DNA from: Saccharothrix sp. NRRL B-16314
GTDB taxonomy: Bacteria; Actinomycetota; Actinomycetes; Mycobacteriales; Pseudonocardiaceae
DNA: 64,000 bases
Assembly: GCF_000716595.1 (NCBI RefSeq)
Contig: NZ_JNXC01000002.1
Coordinates: 248,001-312,000, forward strand
Direction: 5' to 3'
The notes beneath the pieces were generated by a model. The model was given only the letters and a program-made list of their open reading frames with translations. It was not told the DNA's origin and did no database searches. Both the position numbers and the translations under genes were made by a program. Shown here in pieces: positions 49,014 to 57,878 of this stretch (the stretch's first letter is position 1; each line of letters opens with the position of its first letter).

Positions 49014-50060
49014 TCAGGGCTTGGCCACCTGGGCGAAGAAGAAGATCGCGCCCGTGTCGACGTGCCGGACCAGCAGCAGGTACGGCCGGTCGACGCGGAC
49101 CGTGCGGGCGGGCTCGGCCGGGATGAACGACGTCATCCGCATCACCACCGCGGTCGCCGCCGCGCCTTCGAAGCCCTGCTCGTCCAGCCGCAACACGGCC
49201 TCGTGCACCACGTCGTCCACTCGCAGCCGGGGGTCGGGACTGAGCCCGGTGAGGTCGGCCGCACCGGTGAACATGGTGCGCACGCCCACCTGCCGCAGCG
49301 CGTCGCCGAGCGACACGTTCACGGACAGGTCCAGCTTCGGCAGGAACAGCTCGACCCGGTCCCGGTCCAGCGCCTCCAGCACCTCGGGCACGCCTTCCGT
49401 GCCACCGAGGTCGCCTTCGGGCAGCAGCACGACCGCCTCGACACCGCCGCGCGCGGACAGCGCCACGGCCTCCCACCCGGCGCGCTGCGCGTAGCGCATG
49501 CTCCCTTCACGACGCATGGTCGTGACGTTCCCGGCACCTCGGAACGGCAGGTCGGCGGTGTCGTGCTCCGGAAACTCCTCGCGCCACGCGCACTTCAGGT
49601 ACAGCGCGTTGACCAGGGTCGCGACCGTCTCGGCCGTGATCGCGCCGGCCGTCAGCAGCTCCGGGATCAGCTGGTTGGTCGTCTCGGCGACGTCGGCGTT
49701 GATGAGCTTGCGCGCACCCTCCGGGTCTTCGGCGAACGGCGCCGAACGCGCCTCCGCGCCCGGCCACCCGGCCAGGTCGGTGAGGAAACCGTCGTTCAGC
49801 GGCAGCTCGTCCGACGCCCACAGCGTGTTGGCCACGGCGAACTCGGCGTCGTCACCGACCACCGCGTCCTTGAGCACCTTGGCGTGGTCCTCGCCGAGGA
49901 GCGCGACCAGTTCGGCCTCCGTCCCGCCCCGCGCGGCCTGCGCGGTCAGGCCGAGCGCGCTGGCCACCGAGTACGGCGACCAGCAGGCGTTGCGCGTGCG
50001 ATCAGGCGCGACGGCGTCGTGCAGCGTGAGGGCGAACGTCAGGTGCGCTCGATCAGGCAC
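49014..50060 (-). CDS. Serpin-family protease inhibitor
   Basis: A 348-aa serpin, rare in bacteria. The shutter and N-terminal strands are recognisable (SPYSVASALGLTAQAARGGTEAELVALLG, NALYLKCAWREEF). The hinge and reactive loop read DEQGFEGAAATAVVMRMTSF, then the conserved VDRPYLLLVRH...GAIFFFAQVAKP ending. By register with antitrypsin the scissile P1-P1' is about Thr-Ser. The small-residue hinge is retained, so it may be inhibitory. No signal peptide, so its target would be intracellular. The GTG overlaps the small gene upstream. Confidence 0.92.
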   Translation of the reverse strand: MPDRAHLTFALTLHDAVAPDRTRNACWSPYSVASALGLTAQAARGGTEAELVALLGEDHAKVLKDAVVGDDAEFAVANTLWASDELPLNDGFLTDLAGWPGAEARSAPFAEDPEGARKLINADVAETTNQLIPELLTAGAITAETVATLVNALYLKCAWREEFPEHDTADLPFRGAGNVTTMRREGSMRYAQRAGWEAVALSARGGVEAVVLLPEGDLGGTEGVPEVLEALDRDRVELFLPKLDLSVNVSLGDALRQVGVRTMFTGAADLTGLSPDPRLRVDDVVHEAVLRLDEQGFEGAAATAVVMRMTSFIPAEPARTVRVDRPYLLLVRHVDTGAIFFFAQVAKP

Positions 50061-50290
50061 TGGGTCTCCTTGACCTCTACGGGCTCGTCCGGGATCGGAC
50101 GTTCACCCGCGCCGCTCGTCGGTCCGAACGGCTTGGGGTGGCGTGGTTCCCGCACGCCGGCGGAACCGCCGTCCGGCTCGTCGTCGTCCCACCCGTTGTC
50201 GGGCGGCCCCGCGTCGAAGCCGACCGGCACCCGCTCGCGTTCCGGCCTGCGCCACCGTCGGCCTGGCGGTCGTGTCGCATCATCACCCAT
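50039..50290 (-). CDS. Small hydrophilic hypothetical protein
   Basis: An 83-aa Pro/Gly/Asp-rich, probably disordered protein (MGDDATRPPGRRWRRPERERVPVGFDAGPPDNGWDDDEPDGG...). It overlaps the serpin start by 22 nt in another frame, so the pair may be co-translated. No family recognised. Confidence 0.5.
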   Translation of the reverse strand: MGDDATRPPGRRWRRPERERVPVGFDAGPPDNGWDDDEPDGGSAGVREPRHPKPFGPTSGAGERPIPDEPVEVKETQCLIERT

Positions 50291-50310
50291 GACATCGAGT
50301 GTGCCACCGG

Positions 50311-51573
50311 TCACACGAGTCCGGGGGAGCCGTTCGCCAGCGAACGCCGCCACGCGACGGCTTGGGCGTCGGTCAGCGAGGCCACCTGGTCCACCACGAC
50401 GCGCAGCCGTTCCGCGTCCGACCCCGCCGCGGCCCACGCCGGGCGGAACGCCGGGTCGAGCGTGTCCGGCGCGCGTTCGAGCAGGAGGTGGACCAGCTCG
50501 GCGACCAGTTCCCGTTGCAGCGCCTGCATGGCCAGCCGCGACGGGTCGCTCATCACGTACCGCACCGCGACGGCCTTCAGCAACGCCACCTCGGCCGCTA
50601 CTTGGGGCGGCACGACCAGGTCCGCCCGGTAGCGGGTCAGCGGGCCGTCACCGTGCACCTCGCGGGTGGCACCGACGGCGGCCGACGCGAACCGGCCGAC
50701 CAGCTCGCTGGTGAGCCGCTTCAACGCGACCTGTGCGCGCAGCGAGCCGTCGTACTCGGCGAGTTCGGCGATGACGGGCAGTTCGAGCAGTTCGACGGCG
50801 GTGGCTTCGAGCGTGGAGGCGGGCTCGTCGGAGAAGTGCTTGGCGGCGAGGCCCGCGATGGCCGCCCGTTCCGCCGGGTGACCGAGGGCGGACAGGTGGA
50901 TCCGGTGCGCGAGCACGCCGTCCTCCACGTCGTGCACGGAGTAGGCGACGTCGTCCGCCCAGTCCATGACCTGGGCCTCCAGGCAGCGCTTGCGGTCCGG
51001 AGCGCCCTCGCGCAGCCAGGTGAACACGTCCAGGTCGTCGTCGTAGGCACCGAACTTCACCATGCCGGGACGCCTGGCCCACGGGTACTTCGTGGCCGCG
51101 TCGAGGCACGCGCGGGTCAGGTTGAGGCCGTTGGCGGTCTTCGGCTCCAGGCGGGTCAGGATGCGCAGCGTCTGGGCGTTGCCCTCGAAACCACCGCACG
51201 GGCCGGCCAGCTCGTTCAGCGCGCGTTCCCCGTTGTGCCCGAACGGCGGGTGCCCGATGTCGTGGGCCAGACCGGCCGTGTCGACCAGGTCCGGATCGCA
51301 CCCCAGCTCCTCGCCGATGCCCCGGCCGATCTGGGCGACCTCCAGCGAGTGGGTGAGCCGGGTGCGCGGCACACCGGTCACCTCGGCGCCCTCGTTGGGG
51401 CCGACGACCTGGGTCTTGCCCGCCAGCCGGCGCAGCGCCGCCGAGTGCAGCACCCGCGCCCGGTCGCGGGAGAACGGCGTGCGCCGCTCCGTGCGCGCAC
51501 CGGGCAGCACCGCTCCCTTGGGCGACTCCGGGAGCAGCCGCGCGGAGTCGTGCCCGGTGTAGCCCTCGATCAT
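50311..51573 (-). CDS. dgt: Deoxyguanosinetriphosphate triphosphohydrolase-like HD protein
   Basis: The 420-aa HD-domain phosphohydrolase has the metal motifs [14 protein letters not shown] (H), [17 protein letters not shown] (HD) and a later D in [16 protein letters not shown]. It cuts dNTPs to nucleoside and tripolyphosphate and helps set dNTP pools. In actinobacteria dgt is usually found close to dnaG, as here. ATG start. Confidence 0.94.
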   Translation of the reverse strand: MIEGYTGHDSARLLPESPKGAVLPGARTERRTPFSRDRARVLHSAALRRLAGKTQVVGPNEGAEVTGVPRTRLTHSLEVAQIGRGIGEELGCDPDLVDTAGLAHDIGHPPFGHNGERALNELAGPCGGFEGNAQTLRILTRLEPKTANGLNLTRACLDAATKYPWARRPGMVKFGAYDDDLDVFTWLREGAPDRKRCLEAQVMDWADDVAYSVHDVEDGVLAHRIHLSALGHPAERAAIAGLAAKHFSDEPASTLEATAVELLELPVIAELAEYDGSLRAQVALKRLTSELVGRFASAAVGATREVHGDGPLTRYRADLVVPPQVAAEVALLKAVAVRYVMSDPSRLAMQALQRELVAELVHLLLERAPDTLDPAFRPAWAAAGSDAERLRVVVDQVASLTDAQAVAWRRSLANGSPGLV

Positions 51574-51604
51574 GTGCCCGGCCTCATCGGCCCAGGGTAG
51601 AGCC

Positions 51605-52243
51605 TTACAGCAGGATGCCGTCGAACGCGCCGGCCGGTGCCTTCATCAGGTTGTAGTAGAGCAGCGCGCCGGTCTCGCGGCGGATGTAGAACAGCTGGGT
51701 CTCGCGGGTCTGCACGTTCGGCCCGCTGCGGGTCGGCGACGTCCACGCGGACAGGCCCTCGTCCTCGGCCATCGTGCGGGCCCGCAGGGAGTGCCACGGG
51801 TCGCTGACGATCACGGCGGTGGTGAGGGACTTGTCGCGGGCGGCGGCGGCGAGCGCCCGGATGCTGCCCAGCGTGTCGGTGCCCTCCCCGACCTCCAGGA
51901 TCCGGTCGGTGGGCACGTCGTTCGCCTCCAGCCACATCCGGCCGGCCTCGCCCTCGGTGAAGTTGTCACCCGGCTGCCGGCCGCCCGTGGTGGCGATGTA
52001 GCTGACCACGCCCTGCTCGTAGAGCCGGCGCGCGTGCTCCAGCCGTGCCTCCAGCACCTCGGACGGCACGCCGTTGTACTGGGCGGCACCGAGCACGACC
52101 GCCATGTCCGCGTGCGTCCGGTCGTCCTCGCGGGCCACCTGCCACACGCGGAAAGCCGTGCCGCCGACGACGAGGAACCCGATCACGAGACCACCGAGCA
52201 CGATGCGAGTCACGAGCCGGCGGAGTCTCGGCAGGAACGTCAC
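51605..52243 (-). CDS. YdcF/SanA-like membrane protein (DUF218)
   Basis: A 212-aa protein with one N-terminal helix ([18 protein letters not shown]) and a DUF218 domain: [55 protein letters not shown] and [19 protein letters not shown]. SanA/ElyC relatives affect envelope barrier function. GTG at 52243 is preferred; an upstream frame to 52297 overlaps the divergent gene's promoter. Confidence 0.87.
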   Translation of the reverse strand: MTFLPRLRRLVTRIVLGGLVIGFLVVGGTAFRVWQVAREDDRTHADMAVVLGAAQYNGVPSEVLEARLEHARRLYEQGVVSYIATTGGRQPGDNFTEGEAGRMWLEANDVPTDRILEVGEGTDTLGSIRALAAAARDKSLTTAVIVSDPWHSLRARTMAEDEGLSAWTSPTRSGPNVQTRETQLFYIRRETGALLYYNLMKAPAGAFDGILL

Positions 52244-52297
52244 GACGGGGAATGATTCCACACCCGGTCGGGGGACAGGAGTGCCAGGATCGAACAC

Positions 52298-53029
52298 ATG
52301 GCAGCAGACCAGCCGACGATCGTGGCGACCTCAGGTGGTTTCCGCGTCGGGCACCGCACACCACTGGAGTTCCACCGACTCGTCCACCACGCCGTCGACC
52401 TGTCCGGCGTGCACGGCCGCAAGCCGCGGTTGTGCTACGTCGGGACGGCCGCGGGCGACCAGCGCTCGTTCAACGCGAACCTCTCCGAAGCCGGTCAGCT
52501 GGCGGGTTGGGAGGTGTCGCACCTGAACCTGTTCACCATGCCGCCCTCGACGGACCTCACCGGATGGGTCGGCGAGCACGACCTGGTGTGGGTCGGCGGC
52601 GGTTCGGTGGCGAACCTGCTCGCGGTGTGGGCGGTGCACGACCTCGGGTCGGCGCTGCGCACGGCGTGGCAGAACGGCGTGGTGCTCGGCGGGGTGTCGG
52701 CCGGGTCGATCTGCTGGTACCTGGGCGGCTCGACGGACTCGTTCGGGCCGGAACTGCGGGTGATCACGAACGGCCTGGGCTTCCTGCCCTACGGCTGTGG
52801 CGTCCACTACGACTCGGAGGCGGCGCGCAGGCCGACGATCCACGAGGCGGTCGCGTCGGGCGTGCTCCCGGTGACCCACTGCACCGACGACGGCGCCGGC
52901 ATCGTCTACCACGGCACGACGCTGGTGGAGGCGGTGTCCGAACGGCCTTCCGGCGGCGCCTACATCGTCCGCCGCGACGAGTCCTCCGGAACCGCGCAGG
53001 AGGAAGCGCTCGACGTCAGGCGGTTGTGA
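52298..53029 (+). CDS. Peptidase E-like (S51) dipeptidase
   Basis: The 243-aa class I glutamine-amidotransferase-fold protein has the nucleophile elbow GGVSAGSICW (Ser) and the upstream VGGGSVANLLAVW. Peptidase E cleaves Asp-X dipeptides. The His-Glu partners lie in VTHCTDDGAG and nearby. ATG at the start of MAADQPTIVATSGGF. Monocistronic and divergent from the YdcF-like gene. Confidence 0.88.
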   Translation: MAADQPTIVATSGGFRVGHRTPLEFHRLVHHAVDLSGVHGRKPRLCYVGTAAGDQRSFNANLSEAGQLAGWEVSHLNLFTMPPSTDLTGWVGEHDLVWVGGGSVANLLAVWAVHDLGSALRTAWQNGVVLGGVSAGSICWYLGGSTDSFGPELRVITNGLGFLPYGCGVHYDSEAARRPTIHEAVASGVLPVTHCTDDGAGIVYHGTTLVEAVSERPSGGAYIVRRDESSGTAQEEALDVRRL

Positions 53030-53072
53030 ACCGGACTGCCGGCAGCACCGCGCCCCTCCGCGCCGGTCGAAG

Positions 53073-55499
53073 TCAGTCGCGGGTTTCCGCGAGGTGCCCT
53101 TCGATGCGCCGCCGGATGCCGACCGCGCGGGGGTCGTCGTGATCCGCCAACAAGCGGAGCGCGGCGTTCCAGTGCACGACGCTCAGCCCGGCATCGCTGT
53201 CACGCAGCGCCGCCGCCAGCCCGTTGAGCGACATCGCCTCGTACCACGTGTGCCCGACCTCCCGGAACACGGCGATCCCGGAACGGTGGAAGTCCGCCGC
53301 TTCGTCCTCTCTGCCCAGTCGTCGGTATGCGGTGCCGGCTCCGTGCCACGCGAGCGATTCCCGGATCCGGTCGCCCAGGCGCCGGTGCAGTACCGCGGAC
53401 CGCTGGTAGGAAGGCAGCGCTTCAGCCGGCCGCCCCAGTGCCACCTGCGCGTCGGCCAACGTCAACAGCCAATAGCCTTCGAGCACGTGGCTTCGCAGGT
53501 CCAGAGCGAGTTCGACCGCTTGCTGCGCCACGCGAAGCGCCTCACCCGCATTGCCCTGATCGAGGTGGATCCGGCCGAGCAGGTGCAAGGCGTTGCCGAT
53601 GCCGCGCTTGTTCCCCTGCGCCTGGTGAACGGCCAGCACCTGCTCTATGTCGGCAGCCGCCTCGGCGTAGCGACCGGCCTGGTGCCGCACGGTCGCGAGG
53701 TTGCCCAGGACTACCGCGCCCCAGTGCACGGAGCCGAGCTCGCGGTAGAGCGATTGTGCCTGCGCGAAATGCTCTTCGGCCGCCTTCAGCTGACGCCATC
53801 GCAGATGGGCGCTGCCGAGCGCGTTCAACGTCTCCGCCTGTCCGGCCGAATCACCCGATTCGCGCCGGATCTCGAGTGCGCCGCGGTGGTTCTTCAGGCT
53901 CTCGGACAGGTTGTTGACCTTGACGTAGGCGAAGCCGAGGCTCTGGAGCAGCGCTGCTTCGCCTTGTGCGTCGCCGACCCGTCGGACGGCTGCCAGGCCC
54001 GCTTCACCGATCGGCAGCCACTCTGCGGTCGGCGTCGAGGGTGCTTTGGCACTCCAGAGCACGAGAGCCAGTTGCCAGGCGTGCCGGTCGAACCCGTGCT
54101 TCACCGCGACCTGCACGGCGGGCAGGAAATTGCCGTGCTCGTGTTCCGCCCAGTCGACTGCGGCATCGTACCCGGCGAAAGGCTGCACGACGATGTCGTG
54201 GCGAGGTGGGCCGATCGCCACTCGATTACGTTGAGGCATGATCAGGGCCTGCGCCGCATCCGCGGCCCGCAGGTACCAGTCGAGCACCCGTTCAAGGGCC
54301 GCTGCTCGCGTTTCCGGCCTCTCCTCCACCTGCAGTTGCTCGATGGAGAAAGCACGCAGAAGATCGTGCATCTCATACCGACCCGGCGTGGTCTGCTCTA
54401 TTACGTGCATGGTGACCAGTCTGTCCAGCAGTTGTCGGGCACGGCGGACGCTGGTGCCGGCGAGCGCGGCAGCGGAGTCGATACCGAATTCGTACCCCGG
54501 ATGCATCCCGAGCAGCCGGAAGAGTTGCGAGCACTCGGCCGACAGTGCTCGGTACGACCAGGCGAAAACAGGGCGGACCGAATCCTCTTCCCCCATGTCG
54601 CCCACGCTCAACGCATCCCACAGGGCCGACTCGTCCCGCAGTTCTTCTATCAACCCGGCGAGGGGTTGACGAGGGTGTATGGCAGCGCGTTCGGCGGCGA
54701 TCCGCAGGGCGATGGGCAGCCTGGCACACAGCCGGGCGAGCTCGGCCAGTTGCTCCACGCCATCCGCGGGCCGGTATCCCGTCATGACCTCTTGCAGAAG
54801 CTTGACGCTGTCGGATTCGGTCAGCCGCCCGATGGTCACCCGCCGCGCGCCATCGTGAATGGCCAGACCGGACAGTTGGCTGCGGCTGGTGACAATGGTG
54901 AGGCATCGGGAGCCGCCTGGAATCAGCGGTCTCACCTGGGCTGCCGTGGCCGCGTTGTCCAGCACCACCAGCATCGTCCGGTTCGCGAGCAGGGAGCGGT
55001 ACATGGCGGCGGCGATCTCGACGTCGTCCGGGATTGCCGCGGATGGCACGCCGAGAGCGACCAGGAAACGACTCAACGCCGTGAAGGGCGCCAATGGGAC
55101 GCCCGGGTCGTACCCACGCAGGTTCACGTACAGCTGACCATCGGGGAAACGGTCGGCCAGGTGGTGCGCGTACCGCAGGGCGAGCGCGGTCTTACCTGCC
55201 CCCGCAGTACCGGAGATGATCTGCACGGCCCCACCGACGGGCTGGTCGGAACCGCCGGAAATCAACTCGGCGAGGTTCCTGATCTCTTCGACTCGATTGA
55301 CGAAGATGCGCAGCTCCGCCGGCAGTTGACGCGGAGGCCCTTCACCCGCCGGTGCGAGCACATCCGCGACCCCGTGATGGATGTGCACACCGCCACTGAT
55401 GCTGGCCGCCTGCACCACGTCACGGGAGCTTCCGGACATCTGCGAATGCGTCTCGCCGAAGCGCTCGTCACGGTTGCCGCGGGGGTCGATCGGGAACAC
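53073..55499 (-). CDS. STAND NTPase (NB-ARC) with C-terminal TPR repeats
   Basis: The 808-aa AfsR/SARP-like ATPase lacks the DNA-binding domain of those regulators. An N-terminal segment, VVQAASISGGVHIHHG (about 28-43), is a short motif I have seen before actinobacterial NB-ARC modules. Walker A is GTAGAGKT (97-104), Walker B MLVVLD (176-181), and the sensor TSRS follows. A winged-helix segment (CSQLFRLLGMHPGYEFGIDSAAAL) comes next. From about residue 450, TPR repeats (LNALGSAHLRWRQLKAAEEHFAQA and others) continue to the end. It is a likely sensor-scaffold ATPase. GTG 55499 or ATG 55439. Confidence 0.88.
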   Translation of the reverse strand: MFPIDPRGNRDERFGETHSQMSGSSRDVVQAASISGGVHIHHGVADVLAPAGEGPPRQLPAELRIFVNRVEEIRNLAELISGGSDQPVGGAVQIISGTAGAGKTALALRYAHHLADRFPDGQLYVNLRGYDPGVPLAPFTALSRFLVALGVPSAAIPDDVEIAAAMYRSLLANRTMLVVLDNAATAAQVRPLIPGGSRCLTIVTSRSQLSGLAIHDGARRVTIGRLTESDSVKLLQEVMTGYRPADGVEQLAELARLCARLPIALRIAAERAAIHPRQPLAGLIEELRDESALWDALSVGDMGEEDSVRPVFAWSYRALSAECSQLFRLLGMHPGYEFGIDSAAALAGTSVRRARQLLDRLVTMHVIEQTTPGRYEMHDLLRAFSIEQLQVEERPETRAAALERVLDWYLRAADAAQALIMPQRNRVAIGPPRHDIVVQPFAGYDAAVDWAEHEHGNFLPAVQVAVKHGFDRHAWQLALVLWSAKAPSTPTAEWLPIGEAGLAAVRRVGDAQGEAALLQSLGFAYVKVNNLSESLKNHRGALEIRRESGDSAGQAETLNALGSAHLRWRQLKAAEEHFAQAQSLYRELGSVHWGAVVLGNLATVRHQAGRYAEAAADIEQVLAVHQAQGNKRGIGNALHLLGRIHLDQGNAGEALRVAQQAVELALDLRSHVLEGYWLLTLADAQVALGRPAEALPSYQRSAVLHRRLGDRIRESLAWHGAGTAYRRLGREDEAADFHRSGIAVFREVGHTWYEAMSLNGLAAALRDSDAGLSVVHWNAALRLLADHDDPRAVGIRRRIEGHLAETRD

Positions 55500-55511
55500 C
55501 TCCTTGCGGTC

Positions 55512-56117
55512 TCACAGTTGTAATGGGGGCAGGCGGTCCACGTAATCGATCACGTCCTCGCCTGTCCCGTAGAGGTCGTCGATGAAATCCGTCCAGGTGC
55601 GGATGATCGTCGGATCGGTGAAGCGGACAGCTCCGTCCGGCACTCCGGAGTCGGTGTAGAGGACTTCGTAGAGCGTTCGCCCGCCCAGAATTACGACTTC
55701 CGGCAGCAGTCCGCCACCCTCGCGTTCGGCCAGGGATTCCGCGCTCACCACCCGGATGGGCTTGCCGCATTCGGCCTGGACCCGCAGCGATCGCAACTCC
55801 CACTGCAAGTACGGCGAAAGGGGTTCCGCGACGACACGGACGCGGTGGAACACCGTACCCCTGGCCAGGTCTTCGCGGACCGAGTCCTCGAACTCCCGGC
55901 GCCGTCCTTCGAGGATCCTCATCGCCTTGCCCCAGTCACCTTGCCGGAACGCGTTCCGACCGGCGGAGTTCTCCTCGAAGTGCTGTCGCCGCTCGAACTT
56001 CCAGGAGTCGGCGTTGCTCACCTGACCGCGCCGCGCCCGGAATTCCGCCTTGTACTCCGCGAGGCCCAGTCGTGTGCCATCGACCCGGTCGAGGACCAGT
56101 GCTCCGGTGTCATGCAT
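55512..56117 (-). CDS. DUF6879-like protein of the STAND cassette
   Basis: The 201-aa protein has RLGLAEYKAEFRARRGQVSNADSWKFERRQHFEENSAGRNAFRQGDWGKAM, SPYLQWELRSLRVQAECGKPIRVVSAE and FTDPTIIRTWTDFIDDLYGTGEDVIDYV. This matches the DUF6879 family of actinobacteria as I recall it. Function unknown; members are frequently next to helix-turn-helix or STAND genes. It overlaps the gene upstream by 8 nt and is followed 12 nt later by the NTPase. Confidence 0.75.
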   Translation of the reverse strand: MHDTGALVLDRVDGTRLGLAEYKAEFRARRGQVSNADSWKFERRQHFEENSAGRNAFRQGDWGKAMRILEGRRREFEDSVREDLARGTVFHRVRVVAEPLSPYLQWELRSLRVQAECGKPIRVVSAESLAEREGGGLLPEVVILGGRTLYEVLYTDSGVPDGAVRFTDPTIIRTWTDFIDDLYGTGEDVIDYVDRLPPLQL

Positions 56118-56385
56118 CGGCGATGTGCGGTTTCGCGGCACTGAGAATTCCGCCGGGAATGATTACCAGTCGCTCGTCACGACCTATTCTCACCTCTTCC
56201 GGCAAGCGCGACCGGTAAGCCTCGGTGAGATCACGCCCGATTACCGCCACATCCCCGTTGTCGAGCTCCCAGATCTCCGGACAGCCGTCTTCATCCTCAG
56301 AATGAGGCGGATCCAACTCGACCGCCCGTTTCCCCAGCCGCCGTGTGAAAGAGGCCGATTCGTCAGCTTCCCATCTACGATTCAT
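56110..56385 (-). CDS. Small acidic protein, first gene of the STAND cassette
   Basis: The 91-aa protein MNRRWEADESASFTRRLGKR...CPEIWELDNGDVAVIGRDLTEAYRSRLPEEVRIGRDERLVIIPGGILSAAKPHIADA looks like a compact beta-rich domain. I recall similar short ORFs beside DUF6879 genes but have no name for them. TGGGGAAG precedes the ATG. The inverted repeat at 56413-56435 is just upstream. Confidence 0.7.
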   Translation of the reverse strand: MNRRWEADESASFTRRLGKRAVELDPPHSEDEDGCPEIWELDNGDVAVIGRDLTEAYRSRLPEEVRIGRDERLVIIPGGILSAAKPHIADA

Positions 56386-56412
56386 GAGGCTTCCCCACGA
56401 TTGACGGGCACA

Positions 56413-56435
56413 ATAGTTCGTTGAGGTAACTATTT
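56413..56435. promoter_or_regulatory. Inverted repeat in the promoter of the STAND cassette
   Basis: AATAGTT and AACTATT are perfect 7-bp arms with a 9-nt spacer, 28 nt before the first start codon. On the minus strand TATTGT inside the proximal arm could be the -10 box, so a bound protein would block initiation. The bases here are unusually AT-rich for the window. Confidence 0.6.
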
Positions 56436-57363
56436 GTGAGCGTACTGCCGTCGTCGGGTGGCCGCAATGCGCCGGCACGGCCTCTTGTCTCTACCAGGTG
56501 AAAGGGCAAGCTCACAGTCGGTAACCGTATGGGCGACACTCGACCGACCCTGCCCGGTTGATGCTCGGACCAACATCCGCAGACCAGAAGGGGCGCGACA
56601 ACTCGGCCTTTCAGCGCGACCGCACACGCTGCGCAATGCTCGACCACAGCTGTTCACCCTGATAGATGAAGGTCCTGCGTCGATTCGGGAGCTTCCCGGA
56701 CACGGTCCGACACGACGTGAGCATCGGAAACAAGTCACCCGGTTGCGCTGCTTTGGCCGTGAGGGCGCGACGGTGGCGAACTCCCCACGATGCCAAGGCC
56801 GTCAAGGTCGTCGGCCTGACCGAGGCCTGTGACACGGCTTCGGACACCGCTTCGGTGCGGCTGAGGCGTTGGCTCAACGTGGCACACAAGCGTTCACGAT
56901 CGCGGCGGGGTCCCGGTGAGTGGGCTGGCGTCGTTCAAACGTCTGCTCCATGCCCTCATGCCCACGCCAGACACCGCCGCAGGGCAGGGCGTGGCTTGGT
57001 GGAGCACGACGCCCGAGGACAGCGCGAGTGGCACGAGCGCCACCGCGCCCAGCCCACCCGCCGCGGACCGCGCCGAAATGCCGAATACCGAGTGCCGAAC
57101 CAGAGCGGAAGGAGAGCCGACCAGCGCGGAGCGCGGGAATACCTGGCCTGAAGTGGTGCAGCACGCGGACGTCGACGTCATCATCGCCAGCGCGAGGCCG
57201 CCAACCGCGAGCTGTCCGAGGCCGGCGCCGCCCGGATCACCCTGGTGCCGCTGACGACCACGCGGCTCCTGGAGGCCCACGGCCCGCAACGCGCCCTGCT
57301 GGTGCGGCTCGACCGTCAAGTACAAGGAGTGCTGTGGCCGCCGGCACCGCGACTGAGCGTGCG
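56436..57363. other. 928-nt region without a convincing gene; degenerate remnants
   Basis: No ORF here has a good start, ribosome site and protein-like composition together. Base composition is less GC-rich at the left (to about 56.7 kb). One protein-like fragment is readable on the plus strand at 57188-57355 (QREAANRELSEAGAARITL then LVPLTTTRLLEAHGPQRALL), ending in TGA; it lacks a start and I do not recognise it. The stretch looks like decayed genes between the STAND cassette and the DUF1772 gene. Confidence 0.55.
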
Positions 57364-57795
57364 CTAGTTGAGGGCGGCGAGGGTGAACGACGCGGCGGCG
57401 GCGAGCGAGAGCAGCGACCGGAGGTGGTTCATCGGCACCCACTCGCGCAGGTAGCGGGTCCAGTAGTCGGTGGTGGCGAGGCGTTCCAGCTCGTTGTTGC
57501 GCGGGATGTGGAAGGCGCCGGTGAGGATGATCCCGCCCAGCACGTACAGCGTCGCGCCCGCCCACGCCCACGGGTCGCCTTCGAACGCCGCCACGACGCC
57601 GACGACCGCCGTGCCGACGAAGACGCCGATGAACGCGGGGTTCACCACGGCGAGGTTGATCGCCCTCATGGCCGCGATCCCGACTTCGGGCTCGGCTCGC
57701 CGCAGACCGGGCATGACCATCGCGGAGAACGCGAAGAAGACTCCTGCCATCATCCCGCAGCCGAGGGCCGCGATGATCGTCACCGTGGGGAACAT
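57364..57795 (-). CDS. DUF1772 / anthrone-oxygenase-like membrane protein
   Basis: The 143-aa four-helix protein has TIIAALGCGMMAGVFFAFSAMVMPGLRRAEPEVGIAAMRAINLAVVNPAF and NNELERLATTDYWTRYLREWVPMNHLRSLLSLAAA, the DUF1772 pattern. Some members act on anthrone-type polyketides; most have no known role. The ATG at 57795 is preferred. It is divergent from the AraC gene, its probable regulator. Confidence 0.85.
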   Translation of the reverse strand: MFPTVTIIAALGCGMMAGVFFAFSAMVMPGLRRAEPEVGIAAMRAINLAVVNPAFIGVFVGTAVVGVVAAFEGDPWAWAGATLYVLGGIILTGAFHIPRNNELERLATTDYWTRYLREWVPMNHLRSLLSLAAAASFTLAALN

Positions 57796-57878
57796 GCGAC
57801 CAGTCAAGTCGACCTGGGGTGGACCTTCCATGGCCTGAACGCTCGAAGGCATACGCGGGCGTCTCTAGGCTGGGTTCC

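Noticed and set aside
56458..57151. Overlapping short ORFs on both strands in the 56.4-57.3 kb gap
   Set aside because: None has a ribosome site, family motif or consistent codon pattern; treated as non-coding or decayed.
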